From the NCBI GenBank assembly GCA_018399495.1, contig JAGYOG010000003.1:1-64000 (forward strand): a DNA stretch of 64,000 nt, in the 5' to 3' direction. The DNA comes from Sphaerochaeta sp. GTDB lineage: Bacteria; Spirochaetota; Spirochaetia; Sphaerochaetales; Sphaerochaetaceae. This document shows, one piece after another, positions 49,340-59,801 of the stretch. The notes under the pieces are model-generated. The model was not told where the DNA came from. It made no database searches and saw only the letters and a program-made list of their open reading frames with translations. The position numbers were made by a program, and so were the translations under genes. How positions within the stretch are numbered: the first letter of the stretch is position 1; every line of letters begins with the position of its first letter.

Positions 49340-50083
49340 TTACTGTGGTCTGAACGAGATGGTGGCACCAATGCTCAAGGCTCTTCCTTTATGGTCAAAG
49401 AGATCAAGTGCCCTAATATCGAGGCCGAAGTAGGTCGAGGAGAGGAATTCGATGGGAAGCAACCGTAGGGCAATGTTGACCATTCCTCTGTCTCCAGCGT
49501 CTCCTGCAGACGGGGAGGTGCTGTAACTGACATTGCCGAAGTCCATCAGGAAATCAACCTTCTCCTTGAATACCTCAGGAAAGAACGGAGTTTGGAAGGC
49601 AAGGGCAAAATCAATATTGCTGTTCATGGGTTCTTTAAAGGTGTAGCCAAGGCGGATTGTTGTCTTCGAGGGTAGGTCCATGATGGAACTCTCGAAGGTT
49701 GATGCTACATAGAGTTGTGCAGAGAACTCATTTGTCTCTGATACTCCACTTACCTGGGCGAGCAATCCTGCAGCAAAACTGGTGGTCTCTCGTTTAGTAA
49801 ATCTCCATTTCCCGTTAAGCAGGAGGTCGATATCATCCCCGATATCAACGGCAAAACTGGTTTCAACAGAGTCCGAAAACGACAAAAGGATTGAAGGTAT
49901 GTGGATCACATTGTCACTTGTGATGGTAGCTGAATATGCAGTACTGACTGAGCTGTTTGCCTTACTAGGAGCAACTTCAGCACTCGGAACTACAATATAG
50001 CCCGAACTTCCACCCAGGGTAGTGCTGCCAAATGCAGGCAATAGGCACATGCAAAGCAGGGAGAGAAGCAGTGTTCGTTTCAT
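49340..50083 (-). CDS. Putative outer-membrane protein
   Basis: Signal peptide MKRTLLLSLLCMCLLPAFG; barrel-like, ends SIGATISFRPQ. Confidence 0.5.
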   Translation of the reverse strand: MKRTLLLSLLCMCLLPAFGSTTLGGSSGYIVVPSAEVAPSKANSSVSTAYSATITSDNVIHIPSILLSFSDSVETSFAVDIGDDIDLLLNGKWRFTKRETTSFAAGLLAQVSGVSETNEFSAQLYVASTFESSIMDLPSKTTIRLGYTFKEPMNSNIDFALAFQTPFFPEVFKEKVDFLMDFGNVSYSTSPSAGDAGDRGMVNIALRLLPIEFLSSTYFGLDIRALDLFDHKGRALSIGATISFRPQ

Positions 50084-50126
50084 AGAAGCCTCCTAGGCAC
50101 AGGGTGCCCCCAGATTGGCTCTGAGG

Positions 50127-51800
50127 TCAAGTAGCTGAAGAGGATTGTTTCATGGAATACTTGCATGCATACATGGCTTCATCTGCACGACCGACACACT
50201 GGTGGAATCGGTCTTTTCTCTTGGGAATGTATCGGTCGAATCCTACTGCCACATGATAATTGAGTTTGTTTCCAAAGGAGAAGTGGGCGAGAATGCGTTC
50301 AGATAATTTCTGCATTTCCTCTTCTGAAACGTCACTGATCAATACAATGAACTCGTCTCCTCCATAGCGAAAAATCTTTGCCCGGGAAGGGAGAATCTTC
50401 TGCAACCGTCGCGCAAAGTCCCTTAGGATCAAATCCCCTTGGGTATGTCCTAAGGTATCATTGATTTTCTTCAGGTCATTGATATCCATCATAAGGATTC
50501 CCAGCACCTGTTTGTCCTTCGATGCTTGGATTCGTGAGACTTCTCTGTCGTAAGCAGCCCGATTTCCTACCTCGGTCAGTGCATCACGATAGGCAAGGCT
50601 GAGAAGAAGCTGCTCTTTGCAGATTGATTTTGTCTTGATCCTCATCAATGTGGCACTACGCCAGAAGAGTACTACCGCGGATGCTGCCATACCAAGATGG
50701 AGAATGACGGCACTATCCAATGAGATGCCAAAGATAAGCAGGATTACTTCAGCGAGGATGGATGAGAGAAGGAATCCCATAGCAACCAGAAAGGACTTAA
50801 GGTCCTGGTTGCCCCTGTAATATTCAACGACCAAGAGCGTAAAAAGAGAGAGAAGGAAGAGCGCTAGGAAAAGCCCACACGGTAGCAGCAAGTCGGTATA
50901 CTGTATGATACCAAAAAGTTGCAGTGCTCCTCCTAGGATATACAAGGAAGCAAAGAAATGTGAGATGTACAAGAATGGTGTAGCCCACTTTCCTACCGGG
51001 TAAGAGTGAATGATGTAATTAACCAGGAACAGGGGGAACAGAAAGAGAGCGGCAAAACTGAGGTTCATCGGGAGGGCGGGGTTTCTGAAGAGTATAAATT
51101 TACTTGGGGTCTGGCTGAAAACCCAACCACCGAGAGCAAGCAATACCAAGCCGAAATAGAAGAAACTCTTTCTCTCCTCTTCTGTCTGGATGAAGAGAGA
51201 GAAGAGAACCAGCAACAGACCAATCAAGAGAAGTGAGAATCCATAGAAGAGGGATGGCCATTCTCCTAGTTCGTGGAAAAGCAAATCAGTCTTGGTCCCA
51301 CTGTAGACCGGTTTGAAATGTCCGGCAAACGAATTATTGGAGGTGTAGCCGAAGGTAATGCTCAGCTTGCCTCCAAGGTGTGCTTCCTCGAGACGAATGA
51401 AATGGGTATACGTACCTCCGAATACAGGGATTGCCCACCCTTTTTCTGGCCCTACAAATCTATATATTTCTTCATTATCTACCTTTACCAAGACACTCGA
51501 CATGCTGGAATTGAATGCAATGGTTCTTTGTTCAGCGGGGAGTTGTGAGGGAATGGTATAGTGAAGTGAAATCACCTTGTTTGTAACAGGTTTCTGCAGT
51601 GAGTAGGGAAGCGAGACATCTTCTGCAAATGTTTGTCCATCAATTTTGATAGTCCATTGCTCATCCCATGCTGTCACATTCCCGTCAGACAACGGTTCAG
51701 TTTCCAGGAATGAGTCGTAATAGAGGGCCATGACAAATACAATCAGGACCAAGGCAAGGACAATTCTCTGAACATGGTTTTCACGTGAGAAAGCAGCCAT
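50127..51800 (-). CDS. Diguanylate cyclase with 7TM sensor-type N-terminus
   Basis: Multiple TM segments then DALTEVGNRAAYDRE, DINDLKKINDTLGHTQGD, IFRYGGDEFIVL. Confidence 0.92.
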   Translation of the reverse strand: MAAFSRENHVQRIVLALVLIVFVMALYYDSFLETEPLSDGNVTAWDEQWTIKIDGQTFAEDVSLPYSLQKPVTNKVISLHYTIPSQLPAEQRTIAFNSSMSSVLVKVDNEEIYRFVGPEKGWAIPVFGGTYTHFIRLEEAHLGGKLSITFGYTSNNSFAGHFKPVYSGTKTDLLFHELGEWPSLFYGFSLLLIGLLLVLFSLFIQTEEERKSFFYFGLVLLALGGWVFSQTPSKFILFRNPALPMNLSFAALFLFPLFLVNYIIHSYPVGKWATPFLYISHFFASLYILGGALQLFGIIQYTDLLLPCGLFLALFLLSLFTLLVVEYYRGNQDLKSFLVAMGFLLSSILAEVILLIFGISLDSAVILHLGMAASAVVLFWRSATLMRIKTKSICKEQLLLSLAYRDALTEVGNRAAYDREVSRIQASKDKQVLGILMMDINDLKKINDTLGHTQGDLILRDFARRLQKILPSRAKIFRYGGDEFIVLISDVSEEEMQKLSERILAHFSFGNKLNYHVAVGFDRYIPKRKDRFHQCVGRADEAMYACKYSMKQSSSAT

Positions 51801-51822
51801 TCGGATTCCTCTTTTTTAGGTG

Positions 51823-52614
51823 TTAGTTTGAGATCCTCCGAATTTCCGGATGTCCCTTCTCGTTGAGTTTACGTTCGATATACTTCTCTTTCTCTAGTTT
51901 TGAGAGCAGGTTGCCAAGACTGTGGTAATTACTGCGTTCAATCATTCGACTCTTGTCCATCTGATGGAACTTTACCCCCACATAGCTCACCAACTGCCAG
52001 CTGTCTGGATCAAAGGAGTCCACTACCCGTTTCATAAGCGTCTCCACTTGTTTGTCCATTTTCTTCGTATGAATAACCTCTGCAGGTTTATCCTCTTTTT
52101 TTGCTTTTGAAGGACTACTGCCTTTCGGTTCTTCTGCTTTCGGCTTATTCATGAATGATTCAATAATCAGGATCTCGTCACAACAGTTGTTGAATATGGG
52201 CTTGTCGCTTACCATCTCCTTGGTAACCAGATAGACTTCCTTGCCATATTTACGTAGTGCTTCCATGATGACCGTGAAGTCGCTGTCACTGGTGATGAAG
52301 ACATAGCGGTCGATGACCGGAGTGTTGACGATGATGGTTTCCAATGCCTCAAGGCTGATGATCAAGTCTGCACGATTTTTGTAGTTGGTGGTAATGGACG
52401 GGGTGTCCCTGATGGTAAAATTGTACTCAGCCAACTGTTTTTCCATTTTTTTTATGGAAGCTGAGTTTCCACAAGCCATCTTGATAACAAAAATATTCTC
52501 TTCTTCAGGGGAGTCATTGTGCTTAAGTGTCAGTTCTTCGAAGAGTGGCTTGAGATTCAGAGCCGATGGGATGTTCTCCAAGTCAATGTAAATAGCATTG
52601 TTTTTTCTTCGCAT
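51823..52614 (-). CDS. NYN (LabA/DUF88-like) domain protein with C-terminal OST-HTH-like region
   Basis: AIYIDLENIPSALN, NRADLIISLEAL, YVFITSDSDFTVIMEALRKYGKEVYLV; C-term winged-helix-like SYVGVKFHQMDKSRMIERSNYHSLGNLLSKLEKEKYIERKLN. Confidence 0.8.
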   Translation of the reverse strand: MRRKNNAIYIDLENIPSALNLKPLFEELTLKHNDSPEEENIFVIKMACGNSASIKKMEKQLAEYNFTIRDTPSITTNYKNRADLIISLEALETIIVNTPVIDRYVFITSDSDFTVIMEALRKYGKEVYLVTKEMVSDKPIFNNCCDEILIIESFMNKPKAEEPKGSSPSKAKKEDKPAEVIHTKKMDKQVETLMKRVVDSFDPDSWQLVSYVGVKFHQMDKSRMIERSNYHSLGNLLSKLEKEKYIERKLNEKGHPEIRRISN

Positions 52615-52662
52615 AGACCCTCCATTTGTTACTATACAATACCTTAGGGGTAACCGAAAGTA

Positions 52663-54006
52663 TTAAAAAGGGTCTTCTGTACTGAACTCCATCCACTCAC
52701 CGGTCATCGGGTGATAAAAAGCGATTGTCTTTGCATGAAGATAGAGGCGGTCGTGCCCCCCGTTTCCATACAGCCGGTCCCCCCTGATGGGATGCCCAAG
52801 GCCTTTTTCATGTGCACTATGTACCCTGAGCTGGTGGGTTCGTCCAGTTAAGGGAAAGAAGTGCATCCTGGTTACCAGTGTTCCATCGCCTCTTCTTTCC
52901 ACTCGGACCCTCCTAAAGTGTGTGGTTCCCCACTTTCCCTGCCACTCATCATAAATTTGTAGAGGGCGATGATCGACATCGAGACGGAAGGGAAGCTCTA
53001 TTTCTCCCTTCTCTTGTTTGACGACCTCCTCCAGAAGTGCTACATAGCTTTTGCTTACCTGTTTATCACTAAACTGCCTATTCATCCTCTTATGCGCTTC
53101 CTTGTTTTTTGCGAGGATGAGCAACCCCGAGGTATCCATATCCAGTCTATGGACTGCACACTGCAAGGGAAGGTCCGGCATAAGCATTCTAAGACGGGTT
53201 TCCACGCTGTCACGCTTCTGTGGGCCTCTCCCTGGTACTGATAGTAATCCTGCATCCTTGTTTACGATGATGATATGTGGATCTTGGTACACGATATCCA
53301 AGGTGAGTATGGAGTGGAGGATGGGCTGGCATTTCTCATTGCAAGGGCCATAGAAACCAAGATGTTTTCTTCCGCTGTCTATGGTGGGAGCTCCAAAGAA
53401 GAACTCTGCCATGCTGATGGGTTGTAGGCGGTGGATAAAAGCATGCTGAAGTAGCTTGATGGCGCAGCAATCACCACTCCCAGTGGGTGCTTTACCCCCA
53501 GGGAAGATGGTTTCCAAACTAACTTGGTCACCTGTAAGGGTTGCTATTTGGTAGAGCTCTCGGTAAGAGGAGAGAGCCCTGCGGGAAAGCTCAGAGCGCG
53601 CATGTAGCAGTGACCGGCGTTCCTGTTCTGTGGAGGCTGCCTCAGCAAGAGTACCCAGCTTCTTAATCGGTGCATCGAACAGGCTAAGGTACTTGTTGTA
53701 TGACTCCTCATCGACTAGATGGTTGACCCAACCAGGAAGATTCAGATGGCCCATGCAACTACCTGAAAATGCCTTGAGGAGCACCTCATTGCCATTCTGA
53801 TCGTGGGCAACCAAAACCCCAAACATGGCGCCTCCTCCAGGGGAGAAGAACCCATCGATAGGAATTTTTCTCTCCCCTTCAAAATCTACTACTCCGTACT
53901 TGAGTAACAGTTGCTGAAGGTGTAGGGCATAACTGAAGGCTGGGTATTCTGGTAGTGGTGGGTTCATCGCATCTCTGATGGTACGAAAGTACTGCTTCAG
54001 ATGCAA
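52663..54006 (-). CDS. RluA-family pseudouridine synthase
   Basis: IIVNKDAGLLSVPGRG, CAVHRLDMDTSGLLILAKN, PLTGRTHQLRVHSA, IRGDRLYG. Confidence 0.93.
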   Translation of the reverse strand: MHLKQYFRTIRDAMNPPLPEYPAFSYALHLQQLLLKYGVVDFEGERKIPIDGFFSPGGGAMFGVLVAHDQNGNEVLLKAFSGSCMGHLNLPGWVNHLVDEESYNKYLSLFDAPIKKLGTLAEAASTEQERRSLLHARSELSRRALSSYRELYQIATLTGDQVSLETIFPGGKAPTGSGDCCAIKLLQHAFIHRLQPISMAEFFFGAPTIDSGRKHLGFYGPCNEKCQPILHSILTLDIVYQDPHIIIVNKDAGLLSVPGRGPQKRDSVETRLRMLMPDLPLQCAVHRLDMDTSGLLILAKNKEAHKRMNRQFSDKQVSKSYVALLEEVVKQEKGEIELPFRLDVDHRPLQIYDEWQGKWGTTHFRRVRVERRGDGTLVTRMHFFPLTGRTHQLRVHSAHEKGLGHPIRGDRLYGNGGHDRLYLHAKTIAFYHPMTGEWMEFSTEDPF

Positions 54007-54062
54007 GGTCTACCCTAGGCAAATAGAAGGTGCTATGGCATCATGGATGCAAGAGAGGGCCT

Positions 54063-55160
54063 ATGAACGCGACAATTGAGTTGGATGTACTATCTGTGGT
54101 GCTTCTGATTTTTGCCATAGCTTTGGCTTCCCGTAGCATAAATGGCAAGCTGAACAATCGTTGGTATATTCTCTCTGCTGTAACCCTGCTTATTGTTATC
54201 GCTACAGAGTTATTTACCTACCAGGTGGATGATGTCGGAGTTTCCTCCCAAATTATACCCCAACGCATTGCCAACGTGTTTGGTTTTGGGGTGTCACCCA
54301 TGGTCCTCTATTTCCTCTTCCGATATATTTCCCATACAAAGTACCAGCATAGAAGTGTGTGGTTGTTTATACCGTTCTTCATCAATGCAATTCTCAGTAT
54401 TCTCAGCTATTTCAATAGTTGGTACTTCTATGTAGACTCCATGAATGTCTACAGCAGAGGGCCTCTCTTTCCCCTTTTTACACTCATTATGCTGTTTTAC
54501 TATGGGTTGTATATCATGTATCTGATCAAGTCGTTGCGTGGATACGAAGCGTCAGACCGTCCCCTTTTACTTTTTATTCTCGCTACCCCGATTGTAGGGG
54601 CAGCCATTCAGATTGCCTTTCCCCCGATCCTTACACTCTGGCCTGGGGTTGCACTTTCCCTGTTGTTGTTCTACCTCTTCTCCCAAGAGCAGTACTATGC
54701 GTTCGATGTGCTTACAGGACTAAGGAATCGAGCTACGTTTATGCGAGATCTCTCAGATTTACAACGAATGTGTAAGGGGCCGGCAACCATTGTGGTTTGT
54801 GATGTCAATGAATTGAAAAAGGCCAATGATACCTTTGGTCATACTGGCGGGGATGAACTGTTGGTATATACCAGCAGGCTGTTGGAACGTTGTTTTCGTG
54901 GAGTAGGGAGAGCATATCGTATCGGGGGTGATGAGTTTGCCGTAATTGCCACCAAGAAAGAGCCTCTGGAGATTGAACGAGCTCTCTCCCTACTGGAGAG
55001 CCAGATAAAGCTGTACAACAAGAACAGAACCGTGCCGCTCTCCTTGGCGATTGGATGGTCGTGGTGTGAATCCTGTAATGGAAATCTTTTCAACACCTAT
55101 GTGGCGGCAGACAACAGTATGTATGATACCAAGGGAAAGATGAAACAAGGACGGAGGTAA
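54063..55160 (+). CDS. Membrane diguanylate cyclase (GGDEF)
   Basis: TM N-terminus; DVLTGLRNRATFMRDL, CDVNELKKANDTFGHTGGDELL, AYRIGGDEFAVI. Confidence 0.92.
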   Translation: MNATIELDVLSVVLLIFAIALASRSINGKLNNRWYILSAVTLLIVIATELFTYQVDDVGVSSQIIPQRIANVFGFGVSPMVLYFLFRYISHTKYQHRSVWLFIPFFINAILSILSYFNSWYFYVDSMNVYSRGPLFPLFTLIMLFYYGLYIMYLIKSLRGYEASDRPLLLFILATPIVGAAIQIAFPPILTLWPGVALSLLLFYLFSQEQYYAFDVLTGLRNRATFMRDLSDLQRMCKGPATIVVCDVNELKKANDTFGHTGGDELLVYTSRLLERCFRGVGRAYRIGGDEFAVIATKKEPLEIERALSLLESQIKLYNKNRTVPLSLAIGWSWCESCNGNLFNTYVAADNSMYDTKGKMKQGRR

Positions 55161-55164
55161 TCTG

Positions 55165-55881
55165 ATGAATCCGTGTGTACAGTATGCCTATCTCAGCGTT
55201 CCCCAATTTGAGAGGAGGCTGACTGAGCATCCCGTGGGATATATTCCACTTGGGACTTTGGAGTGGCATGGACTACAGAATGTCCTTGGTGCGGACGCAC
55301 TACAGGCAGAAGGATTGTTTATTAGGGCAGCCGAGCGTTTTGGAGGAATCGTGTTTCCTCCATTCTTTCTAGGTCCGGATAGGATTGCGGACGCTGGGGA
55401 TGGAAAGAGCCTGATCGGAATGGATTCAAGTGAGGCTACAAAACCCCATCAGAGGCTACCAGGCAGTTGCTATTGGGTCTCCAAGGGATTGTTCCTCCAG
55501 ATGCTTGAAGCACTGGTGGCCCAAGCCAAGCGGGCAGGTTTCATCTGCCTGATAGCAGATGGTCATGGTCCCTCCAGGAAAGCCTGGTCAGAGTTGGCCA
55601 GCCAGTGGGAAAAGCAGTATGACATCATCCTTCTCTCTTCCCTCAATGATTTTCCACCAGAAACGTATCTAGCCTTGAGTGATCATGCAGGACGTTGTGA
55701 GACCTCCACCATGATGGCGCTTCACCCTGAGTTGGTGGACCTCGCAAAATTGGAGCAGGATACGTGGCCGCTTGGAGTGAAAGGGGAGGACCCAAGGCTT
55801 TCAAGTGCAGTCTATGGGGAGTATATTCTTGAGACAACCGTGAATGCGATAGGGCAAAAGCTACAGGAACTGGGGCTATGA
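55165..55881 (+). CDS. Creatininase-family amidohydrolase
   Basis: IPLGTLEWHGLQNVLGADAL, ADGHGPSR, DHAGRCETSTMMAL. Confidence 0.85.
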   Translation: MNPCVQYAYLSVPQFERRLTEHPVGYIPLGTLEWHGLQNVLGADALQAEGLFIRAAERFGGIVFPPFFLGPDRIADAGDGKSLIGMDSSEATKPHQRLPGSCYWVSKGLFLQMLEALVAQAKRAGFICLIADGHGPSRKAWSELASQWEKQYDIILLSSLNDFPPETYLALSDHAGRCETSTMMALHPELVDLAKLEQDTWPLGVKGEDPRLSSAVYGEYILETTVNAIGQKLQELGL

Positions 55882-55963
55882 ATCCTTTTTTGTAAGGGAT
55901 TCCTTCAATTTCGCAATGGCTTGGACAGTTTTTTCTGCAATCTTCTAGGCAGGAGGAATTGTT

Positions 55964-56431
55964 ATGGATATTTCATGTACTGTAATTGGAAAAGTATGTA
56001 CGCAAGAAGGATACGCCATAGAACTAGAAGAGGAGTATCGAAAGGGGCTGACTGGCTTGGAAGGGTTCAGCCATATCTTGGTTGTATGGTATGCCCATCA
56101 AGCTATTTCTTTACCTTCTGATGCTCTCGTGATTCCAAAACCGTATCAAACAGGACCTGAGCAGATAGGGATATTTGCCACCCGCTCACCATACCGTGTG
56201 AACCCGATATGTCTATCGGTTGTCTCGGTAAAATCCATCGACAAGGAAACAGGAACGATTCACGTTGATTGGATTGATGCATTGCAGGATTCCCCGGTTC
56301 TTGACATCAAGCCCTATCATGGTAGTGAAGACCGGGTACGTGACTACCACACTCCCCCTTGGTGTGCTCATTGGCCGCAGTGGATAGAAGAGAGTGAGCA
56401 TTTTGATTGGGATGCTGAATTCACGTTCTGA
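55964..56431 (+). CDS. TrmO/TsaA-like tRNA methyltransferase domain protein
   Basis: YRKGLTGLEGFSHILVVWYAH, GIFATRSPYRVNPICLSVVSV, VLDIKPY. Confidence 0.9.
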   Translation: MDISCTVIGKVCTQEGYAIELEEEYRKGLTGLEGFSHILVVWYAHQAISLPSDALVIPKPYQTGPEQIGIFATRSPYRVNPICLSVVSVKSIDKETGTIHVDWIDALQDSPVLDIKPYHGSEDRVRDYHTPPWCAHWPQWIEESEHFDWDAEFTF

Positions 56432-57275
56432 TCGGGATGTAGATCTCAATGGTTGTCCTATTATCCTCATAGCGTTGTAGCTCCCAATTGCCTAGGCATT
56501 GGAAGACACTTTGTGAGAAGTAGGTCCCATAGATGTATTGATAGGTGTTCTTGATCTGGCTTACATCTTGGGTATGGAGGAACCTGATATAGGTTGTCTT
56601 AGGCAGGTTTTGGTGAGAGAAGACGGTCTCTTGTTCGGCCTCAGGATCCACCTCCATACCACAGAGTACTCGCATGGTTTGTTCCTCCCCCTCTTTCCAG
56701 GCCGTGAACTGAAACGTAACAGACTCATGCCTCTGACCTTGCATTGCTGACTGGTAGTGTGAGAACTGTTGCCAGTGGCGGTGGAAGGAGCGTGTTTCAG
56801 GCCAGATGAAGAAATCAAGCCCACAGAGGGTGAGCTCTGGTAATGTAACAACCTCCCAGCTGATAGCTTCAATATTCTGACTTCTTTGGGGGTAGATCCG
56901 TTGCTGTAGGAATTGAGATTCCAATCCACTTTTGAGGATTTGGGAGGGATTCTTACCAAATCTCCGCTTGCAAGCACGAAAGAATGTCTCATAATCGTGG
57001 AATCCATAGAGGAATGCGAGATTACTGAGCGGGACATTTGTAGCGTATGCATGGGAAAAGATTGAGGAAAGGATCCTTGCTTGCAGGTATTCCTTCAGTT
57101 TCAGGTCAGTGTTGGCAGTGAAAAGGCCTGAGAGATGGTGCGTGCAATAGCCACTATACCTGGAGAGCTCAGCGACCGTTGTTATCGGGTTTTGGGAAGT
57201 CAATCGTTGCTCGAAATAATCGAGGGTTGCGATGAGGTTGTCATATCCATCCATGCTGATAAGCATATCACTCAC
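56421..57275 (-). CDS. AraC-family regulator with GyrI-like effector domain
   Basis: LSRYSGYCTHHLSGLFTANTDLKLKEYLQARIL...YGFHDYETFFRACKRRFGKNPSQ. Confidence 0.88.
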   Translation of the reverse strand: MSDMLISMDGYDNLIATLDYFEQRLTSQNPITTVAELSRYSGYCTHHLSGLFTANTDLKLKEYLQARILSSIFSHAYATNVPLSNLAFLYGFHDYETFFRACKRRFGKNPSQILKSGLESQFLQQRIYPQRSQNIEAISWEVVTLPELTLCGLDFFIWPETRSFHRHWQQFSHYQSAMQGQRHESVTFQFTAWKEGEEQTMRVLCGMEVDPEAEQETVFSHQNLPKTTYIRFLHTQDVSQIKNTYQYIYGTYFSQSVFQCLGNWELQRYEDNRTTIEIYIPIRT

Positions 57276-57289
57276 TTTCTATCTGTGGT

Positions 57290-57742
57290 ATGCTTATTTC
57301 CATGAAAAAATCACCACTTGTTGTCAGTGCATGCCTGCTTGGCCGGTGTTGTAGGTACGATGGATCCTCAGTACCCTTTCCCCAGGTAACACAGTTGGCA
57401 GAACGCTACACCCTCATCCCTGTTTGTCCAGAAGAGCTGGGAGGATTGCAGACTCCTCGATCTCCCTCAGAGTTGGTAGCCGGTAGGGTGATAACCCAGA
57501 AGGGGGATGACCTTACCGAGGCTTTTTTGCAAGGAGCCGAGATGGCCTTCGCGATTGCAGAGGAGAGTGGGTGTAGGCGAGCACTCTTGATGGAACGCAG
57601 CCCTTCGTGTGGATGTGGGATGGTCTATGATGGGTCCTTCCGTGGCACACTTACTCACGGCAATGGCATCTTTGCCTCGCTGTTGAAGTCCAAAGGGTTC
57701 ATAATCAGCACTCCCTCTCACTTGGAGGTGTTGCTAGGCTGA
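57290..57742 (+). CDS. DUF523 family protein
   Basis: LVVSACLLGRCCRYDG, LIPVCPEELGGLQTPR, LMERSPSCGCGMVYDGSFRGTLTHGNGIFASLL. Confidence 0.92.
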   Translation: MLISMKKSPLVVSACLLGRCCRYDGSSVPFPQVTQLAERYTLIPVCPEELGGLQTPRSPSELVAGRVITQKGDDLTEAFLQGAEMAFAIAEESGCRRALLMERSPSCGCGMVYDGSFRGTLTHGNGIFASLLKSKGFIISTPSHLEVLLG

Positions 57743-58339
57743 GGGGAGAGAGAATTTCTTTGCACGTTTAAGTGCAGCTGTGGTTGCTTCCCAGTCTTTA
57801 TCCTTGAGCATCCAACTTCCCGTCATGGCAAGCACGTGTGGGTTTTCGAGGTAGGTGGTGGTCATTTCCTCATTAATATGGCCCGCAACGATGAATGTGA
57901 GACCTTCTTGTTCTCCCAGGGTATTGATGAATGGAAGCCCGCCGAGCTCTTCCACAGGATAACAACCCAGTGTCTTGAGATTCCAAGCCTTAGCTACGGA
58001 TGCTTGGGTAGTAACCGCATAGATGGGTTTACCTGCCTGCTGGCAATACTCCACCATCTGTTCGTTGAAAAGAGGGGAGAATATGAAGGTAGCCCCTGCT
58101 TCCAGAGCTGCTTTTGCCTCTTGAAGGGTCTGGACATTGCCCGCTCCGATAAGGAGATCCTTCTCTTTGGCCAAACGACGCAACAAGGCAAGTCCGCCTG
58201 CCATCTGCTGGGAGATGTTTGCTGCACGTAGATCACTTGCACGTAGTGCCTTGATCAAGTACTCTGCTTGGTCTTCTCTGCCTTGTTTGACCATCGGAAT
58301 ACATCGGATTTGTGCCAATTGTTTGGTGATTGAATCCAT
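57734..58339 (-). CDS. eda: KDPG/KHG aldolase
   Basis: LLIGAGNVQTLQEAKAALEAGATFIFSPLF, KTLGCYPVEELGGLPFINTLG. Confidence 0.88.
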   Translation of the reverse strand: MDSITKQLAQIRCIPMVKQGREDQAEYLIKALRASDLRAANISQQMAGGLALLRRLAKEKDLLIGAGNVQTLQEAKAALEAGATFIFSPLFNEQMVEYCQQAGKPIYAVTTQASVAKAWNLKTLGCYPVEELGGLPFINTLGEQEGLTFIVAGHINEEMTTTYLENPHVLAMTGSWMLKDKDWEATTAALKRAKKFSLPSA

Positions 58340-58368
58340 GTCGCTCTCCTCCTTTCTCAGATGTAAGT

Positions 58369-59709
58369 CTATGCTGTTTGATGCATCCAGTCGACCCTAA
58401 AGTAATAGATGACAAAGATAAAAGAGCTGATCGTCCAGGTGACAGGGTATGCCCAGAAGATAACCCTGATATCCATGAAGAGCCAAAGTCCGGTTGAGAT
58501 GAAGATGATTCTAAAGATGCACCAGATTGCCAGCATTACTGCCATGGGCACGATTGCCTTTCCAGCCCCGCGATAGATGCCACTCATTGCATGACTGAGA
58601 GCAAGAGCCCAGAGGAAAAGACTGGAGATATGGGCCTTTGAGACTCCTAGTGCAATGACTTCAGGGTCTTGGCTGAAAAGCCTCATCAAGGGTTCTGCTC
58701 CCAGGAACATACCGATTCCTATGGTCTCAGCAAGTATCATGGCAAACAGCACCCCAAAGCGTGCCCCTCTTCTAACTCTTTCATATTCTCGTGCTCCCAG
58801 ATTCTGTCCTGTGAAGGTGGTAAGGGCCAAGGCAAAGGCCGTTATTGGAATGAATGCAAAGCCTTGAATACGCATGAAGGCCCCATTTCCTGCCATTGCA
58901 GATGCCCCGAATAGATTGATTGAGGATTGGAGAATGACATTTGCAAAGCTGGTTACCGAATTCTGGATACCGGAAGGGATGCCGAAGGTAAGAATTTGTT
59001 TGAGGAAGCTTTTGTGAATACGTATGGAAGGAATATGTACACGGACTACTGATGGAGTAGTCAGCAATAAACGGAAACTGAGTGTAGCACTCACTCCTTG
59101 TGCAATGATTGTGGCAAAGGCAGTTCCTTCTATGCCCATCCCCAATACGCCGACAAAAAAGAGGTCGAGGGCGATGTTGATCAGTGCAGCAATGACAAGG
59201 AAATAGAGCGGATGGCGGCTGTCCCCCACTGCCTGGAGAATTCCACTTGCGGTGTTGTAGAAAATTAGGGTGGAGATACCTAGAAAGAAGATTCGAAGAT
59301 AAGTCTGTGCATCAGTGAACACACTCTGGGGAGTCTGCATCCAATGAAGGACTACCGGTGCAAAGAAGTAGCCCAAGACGGTAAGCAAGGCACTGGTGAA
59401 CAAACTAAGTGCAACCGTGGTATGAACAGCTTTCCTGACTCCTTCATGGTCTCCTTTTCCGAATGCGGTGGAAATGACTACCCCGGCTCCGACGAAAATA
59501 CCTTGGAAGAGTCCTACCAAGAGCATAATAAGACTGGTGATGGAGGTGATGGCTGCCAAAGCCTCTTTTCCGACAAAGTTTCCCACCACCAAGGTATCAG
59601 TTGTGTGATAAAGCTGTTGAAACAAGTTTCCAAGGAAAATGGGGAGGGCAAAGGCGATAAGGTTTCTTTGGATCGACCCGCTTGTCATCAGCTTGGTATG
59701 CGTTGCCAT
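58369..59709 (-). CDS. MATE family efflux transporter
   Basis: IFLGNLFQQLYHTTDTLVVGNFVGKEALAA, FTGQNLGAREYERVR. Confidence 0.94.
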   Translation of the reverse strand: MATHTKLMTSGSIQRNLIAFALPIFLGNLFQQLYHTTDTLVVGNFVGKEALAAITSITSLIMLLVGLFQGIFVGAGVVISTAFGKGDHEGVRKAVHTTVALSLFTSALLTVLGYFFAPVVLHWMQTPQSVFTDAQTYLRIFFLGISTLIFYNTASGILQAVGDSRHPLYFLVIAALINIALDLFFVGVLGMGIEGTAFATIIAQGVSATLSFRLLLTTPSVVRVHIPSIRIHKSFLKQILTFGIPSGIQNSVTSFANVILQSSINLFGASAMAGNGAFMRIQGFAFIPITAFALALTTFTGQNLGAREYERVRRGARFGVLFAMILAETIGIGMFLGAEPLMRLFSQDPEVIALGVSKAHISSLFLWALALSHAMSGIYRGAGKAIVPMAVMLAIWCIFRIIFISTGLWLFMDIRVIFWAYPVTWTISSFIFVIYYFRVDWMHQTA

Positions 59710-59801
59710 ATGGCCTAGTACTCTAGTCCATCGCTGTGGTTCTTGCAAGCAGAACTGGTATTCATCTTGCCTTGTGGGCAGCTCTATTTTACGATGAGAG
59801 A

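Noticed and set aside
55885-55920. GAATCC...GGGATTC hairpin after the creatininase gene as terminator
   Set aside because: The T-run lies within the stem/loop and no U-tract follows; too weak to call.
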